This document shows, piece by piece, positions 27,256 through 37,500 of a DNA stretch of 64,000 bases. Source of the DNA: Pedobacter sp. ASV28 (lineage in GTDB: Bacteria; Bacteroidota; Bacteroidia; Sphingobacteriales; Sphingobacteriaceae); contig NZ_JAELTN010000008.1 in NCBI RefSeq assembly GCF_016428855.1, positions 1-64,000 on the forward strand, read 5' to 3'. Below the pieces are notes generated by a model that did no database searches, was not told the DNA's origin, and saw nothing but the letters and a program-made list of their open reading frames with translations. Made by a program: the position numbers and the translations under genes. Positions within the stretch are counted from its first letter, which is position 1. The number at the start of each line of letters is the position of its first letter.

Positions 27256-27864
27256 ATGAAAAAACTACTTTCACTACTGACCATCTTGAGCTTATGTATA
27301 AGCTTAAGTATGGCACAAAAAACTCCGGCTGCAACAAAAGGTCAAAAAGCAAAAAAAGAAACCAAGGCGACAAAAACTACCAAGAAAGCTGCCGATAAAC
27401 AAAGTGCGACAAGCAATAAGCCCAAAAAAGAAACGAAACCCAAAATTGCTGCCAAGAAAGACGCTACAGTTAAAGAAGTAACAACAAGCGGTACGGCAGG
27501 TCAAAAATTAAAAAAGGATGGCACGCCAGATAAGCGCTATACGGCTACTGCACCTACTATAAAAGAGACCAAAGCATCAGCTAAAAAAAATGCTACAGTC
27601 AAAGAAGCAGCAGCAAGCAGTGCAACAGGTCAAAAGCTTAAAAAAGATGGTACGCCAGATAAGCGTTATACGGCTACTGCACCTGCCGTAAAAGAAACCA
27701 AGACCAATACGGTTCAAACAGCAGCTGCCTCACCAGCCAAAGCCTATAAACCAACAGTAGACAGAAGCATGAAAGGCCCCAATGGCGAACAAATATTAAC
27801 CGGCCCACGCGGAGGAAGATATTATATTAATAAGAATGGTAATAAAACTTATGTACAAAATTAA
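27256..27864 (+). CDS. Secreted lysine-rich protein with PBCV-type basic adaptor domain
   Basis: 202 residues from MKKLLSLLTILSLCIS, with a signal peptide to about residue 21 (SMAQ). An upstream in-frame start at 27214 would precede the signal and is rejected. The mature protein is very rich in Lys, Ala and Thr and carries two 43-residue repeats (residues about 67-152) each containing GQKLKKDGTPDKRYTATAP. The C-terminus GPRGGRYYINKNGNKTYV matches the basic adaptor domain first named in chlorella viruses. It may bind polyanions such as DNA or acidic polysaccharide at the cell surface; that is inferred from charge alone. A strong terminator follows. Confidence 0.75.
   Translation: MKKLLSLLTILSLCISLSMAQKTPAATKGQKAKKETKATKTTKKAADKQSATSNKPKKETKPKIAAKKDATVKEVTTSGTAGQKLKKDGTPDKRYTATAPTIKETKASAKKNATVKEAAASSATGQKLKKDGTPDKRYTATAPAVKETKTNTVQTAAASPAKAYKPTVDRSMKGPNGEQILTGPRGGRYYINKNGNKTYVQN
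27454..27711 (+). repeat. Two in-frame 129-bp tandem repeats in basic protein gene
   Basis: Unit 1 (27454-27582) and unit 2 (27583-27711) each encode 43 residues starting KK(D/N)ATVKE and sharing the identical core GQKLKKDGTPDKRYTATAP. Synonymous differences (AAATTA against AAGCTT, GGC against GGT) show the duplication is not recent. Confidence 0.85.
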
Positions 27865-27873
27865 TTCCATTTC

Positions 27874-27916
27874 TTTAACTAAAAGAGCCTGGTTTATACA
27901 GGCTCTTTTAGTTAAA
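27874..27916 (+). terminator. Hairpin terminator after basic protein gene
   Basis: Perfect 18-bp arms (TTTAACTAAAAGAGCCTG and its complement) enclose the 7-base loop GTTTATA, ten bases after the stop codon. The stem contains a TTTT run. It may also end transcripts from the opposite strand. Confidence 0.85.
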
Positions 27917-28037
27917 ATCGATTTTAAAAAATATTAGAAAATATTAGAAGTCAAATTCTATCTAATCACTAACCTTCGACCATTATAGGTTGAACAATTA
28001 TTTACCAGTTGATTTTGTTCGTATCTGTAAGAGCCAA

Positions 28038-31000
28038 TTAATCAGAAAGAGGTAAGCTAAAGTAAAATGTTGAACCCACGCCTATTTCACTCTCTACCCA
28101 TACCTTTCCATTATGCCGCTGAATGATTTCAGCAGATAAATAAAGGCCAAGGCCAAAACCTGAAATGGTTTGATTACGTACACTTTCTATCCTGTAATAT
28201 CGATCAAATAGCTTTTTTTGATCTTCTGGCTTAATTCCCGCTCCCTGATCCTTTACACTTATCTGTGCTGTGCCATTTAGTTCTTTGCAGGACACTTCAA
28301 TATTTCCACCTTTAAGAGAATATTTTATCGCATTGCTCAAAAAGTTATTAATAACCTGTCCGATCTTATCTCGATCTGCCTTAATGGTTAATACCGAACA
28401 GTGTTTTAATACAATCTTATGGCTTTTGGTGATCAATGCCATTTCTTCCACTATTTCATCCAATAAAGTATCCATCCGGAAAACTTGCGGGTTTAAATAG
28501 ATTTTTCCTGCTTCAAAGCTTGATACATTAAGAAAGCCATTAATCAAGCCATTCATTTTCTTTACTTGAATATGCGCCTTATCGAGGCTCGTGATATTAA
28601 ATTCGTCCTTTTCTTTTTTTGCTCTTGAGGATAATATCTGTATATGTGCCTGAAGTAAGGTAAGAGGAGTTCGAAGCTCATGGCTCACCATGGCAATAAA
28701 ATCGTTCTTCCGAATTTCATCTTGTTTGTGTATGGTAATATCAAGCAAAACTCCAGTAAAATAAGCTGGTTTATTTTCGTGGTCATAAGAAAGATCCCCG
28801 ACACCTCTTACCCAGCGTTGTTTACCATCATGAAAGCCCACCAATGGATATTCCATATCAAATTTTATTCCATTGGTGATGTTGAGTTCAACAGCGTTTG
28901 CTACTAAAGTTTGATATTCGTTATCAATTTGCGCAATAGCTGTCTCGTACGTCATTTGCTCATCTGGATAAAAACCAAATATTTGCCTAAGCCGTTGAGA
29001 CGGGACAAATTCACGGGTTTTGAGTTCTATAGACCACATTCCCATTTCGGCCGAATCAATAGCAATACCAAGCATTTTATTGCTGATATTTAATTCCTGC
29101 TGTATTTTTTTTAGTTCTGTGATGTCATTAAATGTAATAATGGCCCCTGTATTTTTATGATCCGATTGCTGCACGTAGGGCATAGTCATGATCTGGTACC
29201 ATTTACCATTATTCGTTTCAATTTCTTTGGTGATCACGCATCCTTCAACCAGTACTTTTTTAATATCATCAATAATGGTTTCAAATTTGATATTGGTAGA
29301 AATATTGCTCAGCGGTCTTCCAATATCTGTTTCCAACAAGTTGATCTGCTTGGTGGTACCTGGCGAAAATTTCATTAGCCGCAATTCGTTATCAATAAAC
29401 AATTGCCCATTGATATTACTCCTGAAATAGTTATTCAGATCATCATTAATTTCGAGCAGTTCTTTGTTTTTTAGTTGGTAATCTGAATTAATGGTATGAA
29501 GTTCTTCATTTACAGATTGCATTTCCTCGTTGGTACTCTGCATTTCTTCATTCGAAGAAATCAGCTCTTCATTAAAGGATTGTAGATTTTCATTAGAGGC
29601 ATCCAACTCTTCATTAGAAACGTGAAGTTTATTTTTGAGTTCTTTTAATTCCTCTTCCAAATTAACAACATATTGATCCAGGTATATTTTTTCATCAAAT
29701 ACGGTATCGCTCTGTACTGAGTTATTGGATTTATCTTCACTAAAGGTAACCATTAGCAAATTCTCTTCACCTTTTAACATAAAAACGCTTACAGAAAGAT
29801 TTACCTTAACTATCATTTGCCCCTGTTTAATTTTTATGCCATTTAAGGTAACCTGTTCATTTCCTTTTAGCGCTTTTTTGCTTAATGTATTAAAAGCCAC
29901 TGCAAGTGGCTTAGGTAAGAGTTGTGAAAGGTTTGAACTGAAATGTTTATGGAGTAAATATTTTGTACTGTCGCCATAGGATTTTATAACTTGGTTATTT
30001 TCATCAATACAAACTGCAAAGTAATCCAATTCTTCAGCTAGGCTTTCATGCATGGCCTCGGCCAATGTATGGTTCGTATTTTTAGATGCACCTTCCTGCA
30101 AAAAGTGGGAGGGTTTACGTTTAGTATCCAAAAATTCCGGCATTGAAAATGCATCGAAGCTTACGGCACGTTTTGTTTCCAGGTTCTTATAAATCTTCCA
30201 TTTTTTATGTACTACCTCCAAATTTTTAATTATCGGCATTGGATTTTCACTAGAACCTAAAAATAAATAGCCGTCCTTTTTAAGTCCGAAGAGCATCATG
30301 CCAAATATTTTTTTTTGCAAAAAAGGTGTCATATAGATCAATAGATTACGGCAACTGATCAAATGCATATTACAATAGGGTGGATTCTTCACTAAGTCAT
30401 GCTGAGAAAAGATCAGCATCTTGCGTATAACTGGTTTTATTTGGTAATTATCCCCTTCTTTTAGGAAATACTTTTCAAGTAAGTTGGCAGGTACATTTTT
30501 TGAAATGCTTTTATTATAAACCGCCTTGCCAGCATGTACTAAAGCAGCACTATCAATATCAGTAGCAAAAATTTTCACTATGGTATCCGCCAATCTACCA
30601 GTTAATTGCTCGGCTATCAGCATAGCTATGGAATAGGCTTCTTCACCTGTAGCACAACCAGCTACCCATATTTTCAGTTCTTCGCCCAGCTTGAGTTTTT
30701 TTAATATATCGGGCAGCACTTTTTTTTGAATAAAATTGAAGGCTTCCTTGTCCCTGAAAAATGAAGTAACACTGATCAGAAATTCTTTGCTTAGACTCTC
30801 TACCTCTTTCGGAGTAACTTTCAGAAATTCAAGATAATTCCCTAAGGTTGTAAAATTTCCATAAGAGGCCCTTCTTTTAGTCCTTCTTAATATTGTAGGC
30901 AATTTATAGTCAGTAAAATCAAGTGGCGAGTTTTCTTTGATCAGTTCCATAATTACCGCTAGGTTCTCTTCATCATTTGCCTGATCAACAGTTAAAGTTC

Positions 31001-31574
31001 CTTCGTTTTTTACATAATCTTCTATGATATCCGGCATGCCCTTGGGTTCTAGGACAAAATCCACTAAACCTGTAGCAATAGCATGGGAAGGCATGCTGCC
31101 AAACTCCGAAGTTTCAGGATTGCGTGCCATTATCATTCCACCTGCCTTTTTAATGGCCTTAATACCTTCTGTGCCATCTGAACCTAGACCAGATAGAACA
31201 ACGCCAATTGCCTTTTTACCATAATCTTGTGCTAGTGAATTAAAAAAGGTATTGATCGTCAAATGGGGACTTTTAATTTTTTCTTTATCCGTTAAATATA
31301 ATATATTGCCCCGTATGGTCATGAATTTATCACTTGGAATAAGATACACCTGGTTACATTGAACATTCATCCCGTCTTCGGCTTGTTCAACAACAAGTTT
31401 ACTGTGTTTAGCCAGTAATTCCACCATCCTGCTTTTAAAATCTGAAGATAAATGTTGAACAATCACATAAGAAACTCCATCTAAAGGTGTATGGTCAAAA
31501 AAAGAATTGATCTCTTCCATACCGCCTGCAGAGGCGCCTATTGCAATGATATGGTGTGGTTTAATTATTGACAT
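28038..31574 (-). CDS. CheB-CheR-PAS hybrid sensor histidine kinase
   Basis: 1178 residues from the ATG at 31574 (MSIIKPHHIIAIGASAGG); an upstream frame start at 31598 is a TTG. Domain order: CheB methylesterase about 8-185 (GASAGG, IVQHLS, LSGLGSDGTEG catalytic region), CheR N-domain about 200-265, CheR SAM methyltransferase about 270-480 (WVAGCATGEEAYSIAM, FATDIDSAAL), a long coiled coil near 640-720 rich in SNEEL/TNEEM, PAS domains about 725-980, HisKA with SHELRTPLTLL near 955-1020, and HATPase to the end (NAIKYS, DQGAGIKPED, GFGLGLYLS). No receiver domain or membrane span is present. It should sense an internal signal and may methylate a partner. A close relative lies at 62,974. Confidence 0.93.
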   Translation of the reverse strand: MSIIKPHHIIAIGASAGGMEEINSFFDHTPLDGVSYVIVQHLSSDFKSRMVELLAKHSKLVVEQAEDGMNVQCNQVYLIPSDKFMTIRGNILYLTDKEKIKSPHLTINTFFNSLAQDYGKKAIGVVLSGLGSDGTEGIKAIKKAGGMIMARNPETSEFGSMPSHAIATGLVDFVLEPKGMPDIIEDYVKNEGTLTVDQANDEENLAVIMELIKENSPLDFTDYKLPTILRRTKRRASYGNFTTLGNYLEFLKVTPKEVESLSKEFLISVTSFFRDKEAFNFIQKKVLPDILKKLKLGEELKIWVAGCATGEEAYSIAMLIAEQLTGRLADTIVKIFATDIDSAALVHAGKAVYNKSISKNVPANLLEKYFLKEGDNYQIKPVIRKMLIFSQHDLVKNPPYCNMHLISCRNLLIYMTPFLQKKIFGMMLFGLKKDGYLFLGSSENPMPIIKNLEVVHKKWKIYKNLETKRAVSFDAFSMPEFLDTKRKPSHFLQEGASKNTNHTLAEAMHESLAEELDYFAVCIDENNQVIKSYGDSTKYLLHKHFSSNLSQLLPKPLAVAFNTLSKKALKGNEQVTLNGIKIKQGQMIVKVNLSVSVFMLKGEENLLMVTFSEDKSNNSVQSDTVFDEKIYLDQYVVNLEEELKELKNKLHVSNEELDASNENLQSFNEELISSNEEMQSTNEEMQSVNEELHTINSDYQLKNKELLEINDDLNNYFRSNINGQLFIDNELRLMKFSPGTTKQINLLETDIGRPLSNISTNIKFETIIDDIKKVLVEGCVITKEIETNNGKWYQIMTMPYVQQSDHKNTGAIITFNDITELKKIQQELNISNKMLGIAIDSAEMGMWSIELKTREFVPSQRLRQIFGFYPDEQMTYETAIAQIDNEYQTLVANAVELNITNGIKFDMEYPLVGFHDGKQRWVRGVGDLSYDHENKPAYFTGVLLDITIHKQDEIRKNDFIAMVSHELRTPLTLLQAHIQILSSRAKKEKDEFNITSLDKAHIQVKKMNGLINGFLNVSSFEAGKIYLNPQVFRMDTLLDEIVEEMALITKSHKIVLKHCSVLTIKADRDKIGQVINNFLSNAIKYSLKGGNIEVSCKELNGTAQISVKDQGAGIKPEDQKKLFDRYYRIESVRNQTISGFGLGLYLSAEIIQRHNGKVWVESEIGVGSTFYFSLPLSD

Positions 31575-32121
31575 TGATTTATAAGGGGTAAAATTCAATC
31601 AAAAATAAAACGCTTAGGAAAGAAGATAGGAAGCTAGTACGGTTTAATTTATCTTAACGGCATGAGTTGAAATCATAATCCATATTTGCTTTTATTGGTC
31701 GAGTAGGTATTTTTTTTAAAGGTACTCATAATAAACGAACAATATCTATTTGATGAAGGGTTAAAAGCAATTACAATTACCCACTTTTCGAAAGAGTCAA
31801 AAAAGCATGATAAAATGGGACCAGAAAAATGCATTGATAGACTAACAGACTACCCTTAATAGCACTAAAGTTTAGTTATACTTAGATCTAAATTTACGTC
31901 ACTTTAAGCATTCTTGATTTAGGGCAAGGGTTTCGCAGTAGAATCGTACTTGTTTGTCATTTAGGCAATAATTGAACGCAATGGAACTACAACAGAAAAA
32001 GTAAATACATTTTAAACTGTTTTGATATTATTTATTGTTCTGCACCACCGGTTCAACTTCAACCAGTGTCGAGTAATCAAGAGCCGAATGTCTCCGTTTT
32101 CAATTTTAGAGATCTTTATGC
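31575..32121. other. Noncoding spacer between kinase and FAD oxidoreductase genes
   Basis: About 550 AT-rich bases. A short frame near 31,735-31,858 has plausible composition (it includes ITITHFSKESKKHDKMG) but no start codon and no family signature. No hairpin terminator, RNA gene or operator was recognised here. It should contain the kinase promoter and the 3' end of the FAD oxidoreductase transcript. Confidence 0.45.
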
Positions 32122-34398
32122 TTAGTAACACCTTACCCCAAACAAAGCAGCAGGCACATTTTCTGAAGGATGTTCTAATGTTATCGTCAAGTATTCCGTG
32201 CTAATGGCTTTGTCCAAAACAATGGTGTTGAGGGTTTGGTAATTGGCTGTCTTTTCAAAAACAACATTGCCCAAATCATCTTTAATGGTATAATTACGTA
32301 CACAGAAAGGCATCACGTCTTCTGGGTGTCCCATTAAAACACTTTCCATCGGATGGTCGTAATCGGTATCAAAAAACAGTTCTATCTTTTGAATGGTTTG
32401 TGCTTCATCCCATGCTATCCTAAGGCTTGGCGCTTTGTCTTCTTGTGCTGCCACCCATGCATTTGGCTCGTTAACAGGTCTGTAAACCCCACTTTTGACG
32501 TTTTCTTTCCCAAATTTGTTTAAGGATGGATTCAGTTTAAAAGCTACGTTATGTCCTTCTGGTCTACGTTGAGGGCACCAAAATTCAAATTCATCTACAC
32601 CAATGTCTTCCGTTGGAACTTGCTTACCAAAATTAGACACCGCTTTATTTACCGAGTTAAATACAGAAATCACCCCTGTAACGCGTTGTTGAGTAAGATG
32701 TAGTTTTACTTTAGGATTTTTATGGAAAACGATAAATGCATACGCCGTTTCGGTAAGCTCAGCAGAAAAATCTACGTGCAAACAATTGCGACCAGGCTGT
32801 ATCGCCAAGGTTTGTTTTTCAAGGATCACATCAGGTGTATAATTTGCCGATTTTCCACTGATTCGAAGTTCAACTTCTAGTGCCGTAGCTTCGTCAGCTT
32901 CTGCATGAAAAATGACTTGAGGCACTTTACCTTCGTTTAAAGGAAGCATTTGTGCAGTAGAAATTTCTAAGCTTTTCAGTAATTCTGAAGGCAATTCCGC
33001 TAACACATATTCACTTGAAACCGATAATTTCGCTGTTTGTACCAAATCTTGTTGATCGTTTAGCGCATAGCCAGGAATATGCTGACCACTTTTCAGCAAT
33101 TCATCTTGCAAATGACCAATTAAGTTTTGGTGAATGATCTCCGCTGGATTTAAGTCCTTCTCTTTAGCCACAAAAGCAGCCATACCCACCGCTTGACCCA
33201 CGTGTGCCGCGGTTGCCATTACCCTTGTAGAGGCAAATGCTACGTGTGTAGCACTAATAATGCGTCCTGTAAGGAAAAGGTTTTTGATGTTTTTACTATA
33301 TAAACAACGGTAAGGAATTTGGTAAATCCCTTTACTGTGCCATTGGTTACAACCAGGTTTTTCACTGAATACACCATCTGCTGGGTGAAGGTCTATGGAC
33401 CATCCGCCAAATGCAACGGCATCATGATGAGTATTTTGTTCGATGATATCTTGTTGGCGCAGCATGTAATCACCCTCAAAACGGCGACTTTCTCTTTTAC
33501 CAGGAATGGTCCCTACCCATTCCAAGGTCATGGTTTCTGCTTCTGGGAAATTGCCCGAATTTTTAATGTAATTCCAAGCGCCATAAACTACTTTCCAAAG
33601 CTCCATTTTAATCTTTTCGGTATCATGCACGGTATCCAATCTTCCACCATATTCTAACCACCATAATTTACAACCGTACTCTTTGGTATTAAAGTTTCTA
33701 AAGCGTGGAATTTCTTTGGTGATGTCTTGCAAGGCAAAATTGGGTACCGTAAATTTTACAGGTTTGCCTGTGTCTTTGGTATAGAAATACAAACTATGGC
33801 CAAGCAATTCGCCATACTCTTTGGATGGTGCAAATTTTTCACCAAACTCTTCCGTACTTTCGGCACCCATCCTAAAAGCAGCACCTGCTAAAAAGCCAAC
33901 AATTCCATCGCCAGAGGCATCACAAAACAAAGGAGCATGGATATGATATTCGGTAGAATTCTGACTACAAAAAGCTTTTACTGATGAAATTTTTTCTGGG
34001 TCAGATTTATGTACTTCGTGAACTGCGGTGTTTAGCAAAAGCGTGATATTAGGCTCGGCCAATATTTTATCCAATAAAATGGTATCAAATATTAAGGCAT
34101 TTCCTTCTTTATTTTTATAGGTATTTTCTACCAAAATTTCGTCGATAACGCCGCCTTCTCTACTCCAACGGTTATTGTTGCCCATGTGAGAGGTTGCCCC
34201 CAAAATCCATAAACGAACTTCGCTGGATGAGTTACCGCCTAAAACGGGTCTATCTTGTACTAAAACTACTTTTACACCTTTACGTGCAGCAGTAATGGCA
34301 GTACAAACCCCTGCCAGTCCACCGCCAATAACTGCAAAATCTGTAGTTAATTGATTAGATTTTAAATTACGGGAATGTGTTGCCTCTGATATGATCAT
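32122..34398 (-). CDS. FAD-dependent oxidoreductase of PUL (FAD_oxidored family)
   Basis: 758 residues with no signal peptide, so probably cytoplasmic. DFAVIGGGLAGVCTAITAARKG at 20-41 is the FAD-binding GxGxxG, and VQDRPVLGGNSSSEVRLWILGA near 48 and ASGDGIVGFLAGAAFRMG near 165 match the FAD_oxidored group often found in polysaccharide loci. TIPGKRESRRFEGDYML near 305 is the typical central segment. From about 570 a beta-rich C-terminal extension (jelly-roll-like) follows. The electron acceptor and sugar substrate are unknown. It is transcribed alone, behind its own (TGGTN)x4 box, which ties it to the PUL regulon. Confidence 0.82.
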   Translation of the reverse strand: MIISEATHSRNLKSNQLTTDFAVIGGGLAGVCTAITAARKGVKVVLVQDRPVLGGNSSSEVRLWILGATSHMGNNNRWSREGGVIDEILVENTYKNKEGNALIFDTILLDKILAEPNITLLLNTAVHEVHKSDPEKISSVKAFCSQNSTEYHIHAPLFCDASGDGIVGFLAGAAFRMGAESTEEFGEKFAPSKEYGELLGHSLYFYTKDTGKPVKFTVPNFALQDITKEIPRFRNFNTKEYGCKLWWLEYGGRLDTVHDTEKIKMELWKVVYGAWNYIKNSGNFPEAETMTLEWVGTIPGKRESRRFEGDYMLRQQDIIEQNTHHDAVAFGGWSIDLHPADGVFSEKPGCNQWHSKGIYQIPYRCLYSKNIKNLFLTGRIISATHVAFASTRVMATAAHVGQAVGMAAFVAKEKDLNPAEIIHQNLIGHLQDELLKSGQHIPGYALNDQQDLVQTAKLSVSSEYVLAELPSELLKSLEISTAQMLPLNEGKVPQVIFHAEADEATALEVELRISGKSANYTPDVILEKQTLAIQPGRNCLHVDFSAELTETAYAFIVFHKNPKVKLHLTQQRVTGVISVFNSVNKAVSNFGKQVPTEDIGVDEFEFWCPQRRPEGHNVAFKLNPSLNKFGKENVKSGVYRPVNEPNAWVAAQEDKAPSLRIAWDEAQTIQKIELFFDTDYDHPMESVLMGHPEDVMPFCVRNYTIKDDLGNVVFEKTANYQTLNTIVLDKAISTEYLTITLEHPSENVPAALFGVRCY

Positions 34399-34434
34399 AT
34401 TAAAATACTCGGTTATCTTGATTATTATAAATTT

Positions 34435-34454
34435 TGGTATGGTTTGGTTTGGTC
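34435..34454. promoter_or_regulatory. (TGGTN)x4 box A, upstream of FAD oxidoreductase gene
   Basis: Plus-strand units TGGTA, TGGTT, TGGTT and TGGTC lie in tandem, 36 bases before the start codon of the minus-strand FAD gene. The TGGT core is exact in all units while the fifth base varies, which argues against simple slippage. It matches boxes B-D upstream of other PUL units. The regulator is inferred to be the GntR-type protein at 61877. Confidence 0.6.
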
Positions 34455-34518
34455 TGTAAATATATTAATAAATCTTATAAATTTCCATCCAACTGAAAAT
34501 TATCCGAAGAAATTGTGG

Positions 34519-37500
34519 CTAATTACTGGTGCCGTTTACCGTTACAGACAGGTTCTTATTTACCCCATTCAGTGTCAATTGTAAGTTGAGCACCACTTGC
34601 TGGCCATAAGAGATTTTTTTCAAAGACCACTCATAGGGATAGGCCACTCGTTGCAGGGTAGCCGAATCAATATTACTGCTCAAATTAGCTGCTGCATTTT
34701 CCAATGGCGGGGTATCCAAATAGGCGTAAATGGAATCCCAACCAAACGGTGACCTTATCCTGAACACATAAAAAGTACCCCAGTTACTATCTACAATAGT
34801 GGTATACATTCCTTGTGGCAACTTGGGCGCCTTTATTTCCTTAAACGGTGTGCTTAACGGAAATGAAAGCGCCGAAACACTTTTTGCACCTAAAGTAAGC
34901 TGTGTCGTGCGACCATTCATCACCTTAGTAGTTGGTGTACAATTATCATTAGCGTAAAGTTCACTTGATGAATTAGATGCAACTTTTACGCTATCTGTAA
35001 GGGTTAAACTGACCGCAGTGGGGTTTGGAGATTCGTTTAATGCGATGACCCAAAATTTGTTTTCGGAAATGGCCGTGAGGTAATTCACTTCGGGATTATC
35101 TACCTGAACCAAATCTTTCTTCAGTAATAAAGTTGCTTCTTTATCTGTATACACTTTACCCTTTCCTCCCCCAAAAATCCGATTGTTGAACCAAACGAAT
35201 CCTTCTTGCCTGCTGTATGGAAAATTGATATTTCCCTGAGAACGTTGCATGGCTTCGGTCACTAAAAAATCAACCGAAAAAGCCAATTGAGAAGGAATAT
35301 GATGGTAATAAATAGAGGTCACATCAGGTCCTACATACGGATAATCTGCCTTTAAAGGGACATCGGTAAAACCTCTTGCATAATAACCTGGATAGTTGGC
35401 AAAACGGCCAATAATAGAGTTACGTGCGTAGGTTTGAAAAATATCTCGATTATTGTATTGGAATATACGCAACAAGTTGGGTGCCCAGTTAGACATGTAA
35501 ACGTGCAGAATTTGAGCTTTGGGGAAGAAAAGCGTCACAGGTTGTTCGAAGCCTAAACCTACAGGAGAAACAAGGTCTTGAGCCACTTGCTTTTCCTGCA
35601 CATCGCCAGCTACACGAGGATAGCCCAAACGATATTGCTGCGCACCTTTCCACCAAATGGTGGTGGTTCCACTGTAGTTATTACCTGGGTGAATGGTTTG
35701 CTGATTTGCGGCTACTTTAGGATAGGACCTGATGCCCGCAATGGTATAAAAGGCCGATTTCTCTGCCGCCGTTAAATAGCGGCTGTATTTTGTGAGCTCA
35801 TAAATATCCATCAAATCCCACCAGTTAGGGTAAAATGAGGTATTATAAAAACCGTTTTCATCTAGGGCAGTGGTCTTGGTAGCATAGACGTCGTTGGTGA
35901 GAAACAAATCAGCACCCCGAATGGCATCACTTAACCATGATGCACTTTGGGTCATTCGGTAAGCCGCCAATTTTTCCGTCCAACTATTGGTGGTGGTTCG
36001 CAGTTCTCCATTGGGCAATGCCAAGTCCACCAACCAAGGGTTAGCTCCTTTGGTCAGTTTATCCAAACCTTCAAAATAGGCCACGTTAAACTCCTTACTG
36101 TATGGACTTAATTTGAGCGAGCTTTCGGTAGGCGTGTACAAAGTTCCAAGCTTGTTAGACCACCTGTAGCCACGTCGTGAGAGAGTATATTCGATAGCGG
36201 GGAGGGCTCTTTTAAGGTACATATCTTCATCTTGTCCAAGTACTGCCGCCGAAAGCAACGCTAAGGGAGAAGTATTAACCACTACTGGCGCTATGACAGG
36301 GTTTTGTTCAATGTCGTAAAATCCTTTCATGGTGGTATCCCAACCTGATGCATTGTCGTTTTTAATCAGGTCTACCATATTTAAGGCTGCATTGGTTAAG
36401 GATGTGGTGCCTTGTTTGCGATAATCTTTAACCTCGTAAACTTTATTGGACAGGTATTCTAAAGCACCATCCCAAGTACTTGGCAAAGCTCCTATCATAA
36501 ATTCGCGAGTGATGGACTGACCTGAGTTCAGCTTTGAATCGGCAAAACCTAAAATGGGTCCGAAAGCTAAGGGTTGTACCTGGTTACTCTCATTTTTCAG
36601 CGAAAATCCCATTGGAGAAGTTTCGCCTGTGGCCCATTCTAACGGAAAGTTTGATAATGCACCTGCCACAAAATAACTGTACGGCGTATTGTTCACTGTA
36701 GTTTCAACAATACTTACGGGTTGTGGCGTGAGCGCACTTGGAACCATCAACGGTTGGTCGGGCAAACGCTGGTATTGAAACATGGGTGGCAACTGCACAT
36801 TTTTTACAGCATTTGCGGCAATTGGCTGTAAAGCCGCCACGGCAAAACTGTAATAGCCTGTTGCGGTTGCCTGGTAATTAAGCGTTAAACTCAAGTGATT
36901 GGTTCCTGCTGCTAATTTCCATGTTCCTGTTAGGGTATATCCACTATCCGTAGCATATGTAACGTGTATTTCCTCGTCCGATATTTTGGTAACTGCAGTA
37001 GCCCTGCACAATAGCAGTTCGCCAGCACTAAACGGATTTTTACCGTTGGCTTGGTCAAATACCGAAAAGGTTTGCCCCATGCTTTGAAACGTACTCATTC
37101 CTGCAGCATTTTCCCAAGCGGGATTAACCCCAATAAAGTTGACATCAGGCGTAGCTTCATGTAGCAAAAAAATCCTGTTGGATTCCACTCCTGTATTCAC
37201 GGCAGTCCATTGGCCACCATTATACAAACTGGTGGTACTGACGATACGAGGTGAATTAGTGGCCGCATCTAGTACCGTAACAAACTGCAATTTTAAATGA
37301 CCGTTGTTCATTTCGGCATTGGTTGTTGCGGAACTGGTTATGGGTAGATACGGCGCTGCCACTAAAGCTGAGGGCGGAATTGATTCCAGTTTTTTAGGAC
37401 TTATTTTAAAACCCTGCAATGCGGCTAAACTTTGCAGGTTAGGGTTAAAAGAGGTAACGGTAGTTAATAACAAGGCATCGCAACGTCCAAAATAACCTCT

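Noticed and set aside
31735..31858. Short plus-strand frame with coding-like composition
   Set aside because: It has no start codon, ends after about 40 codons and shows no recognisable domain; chance is likely.
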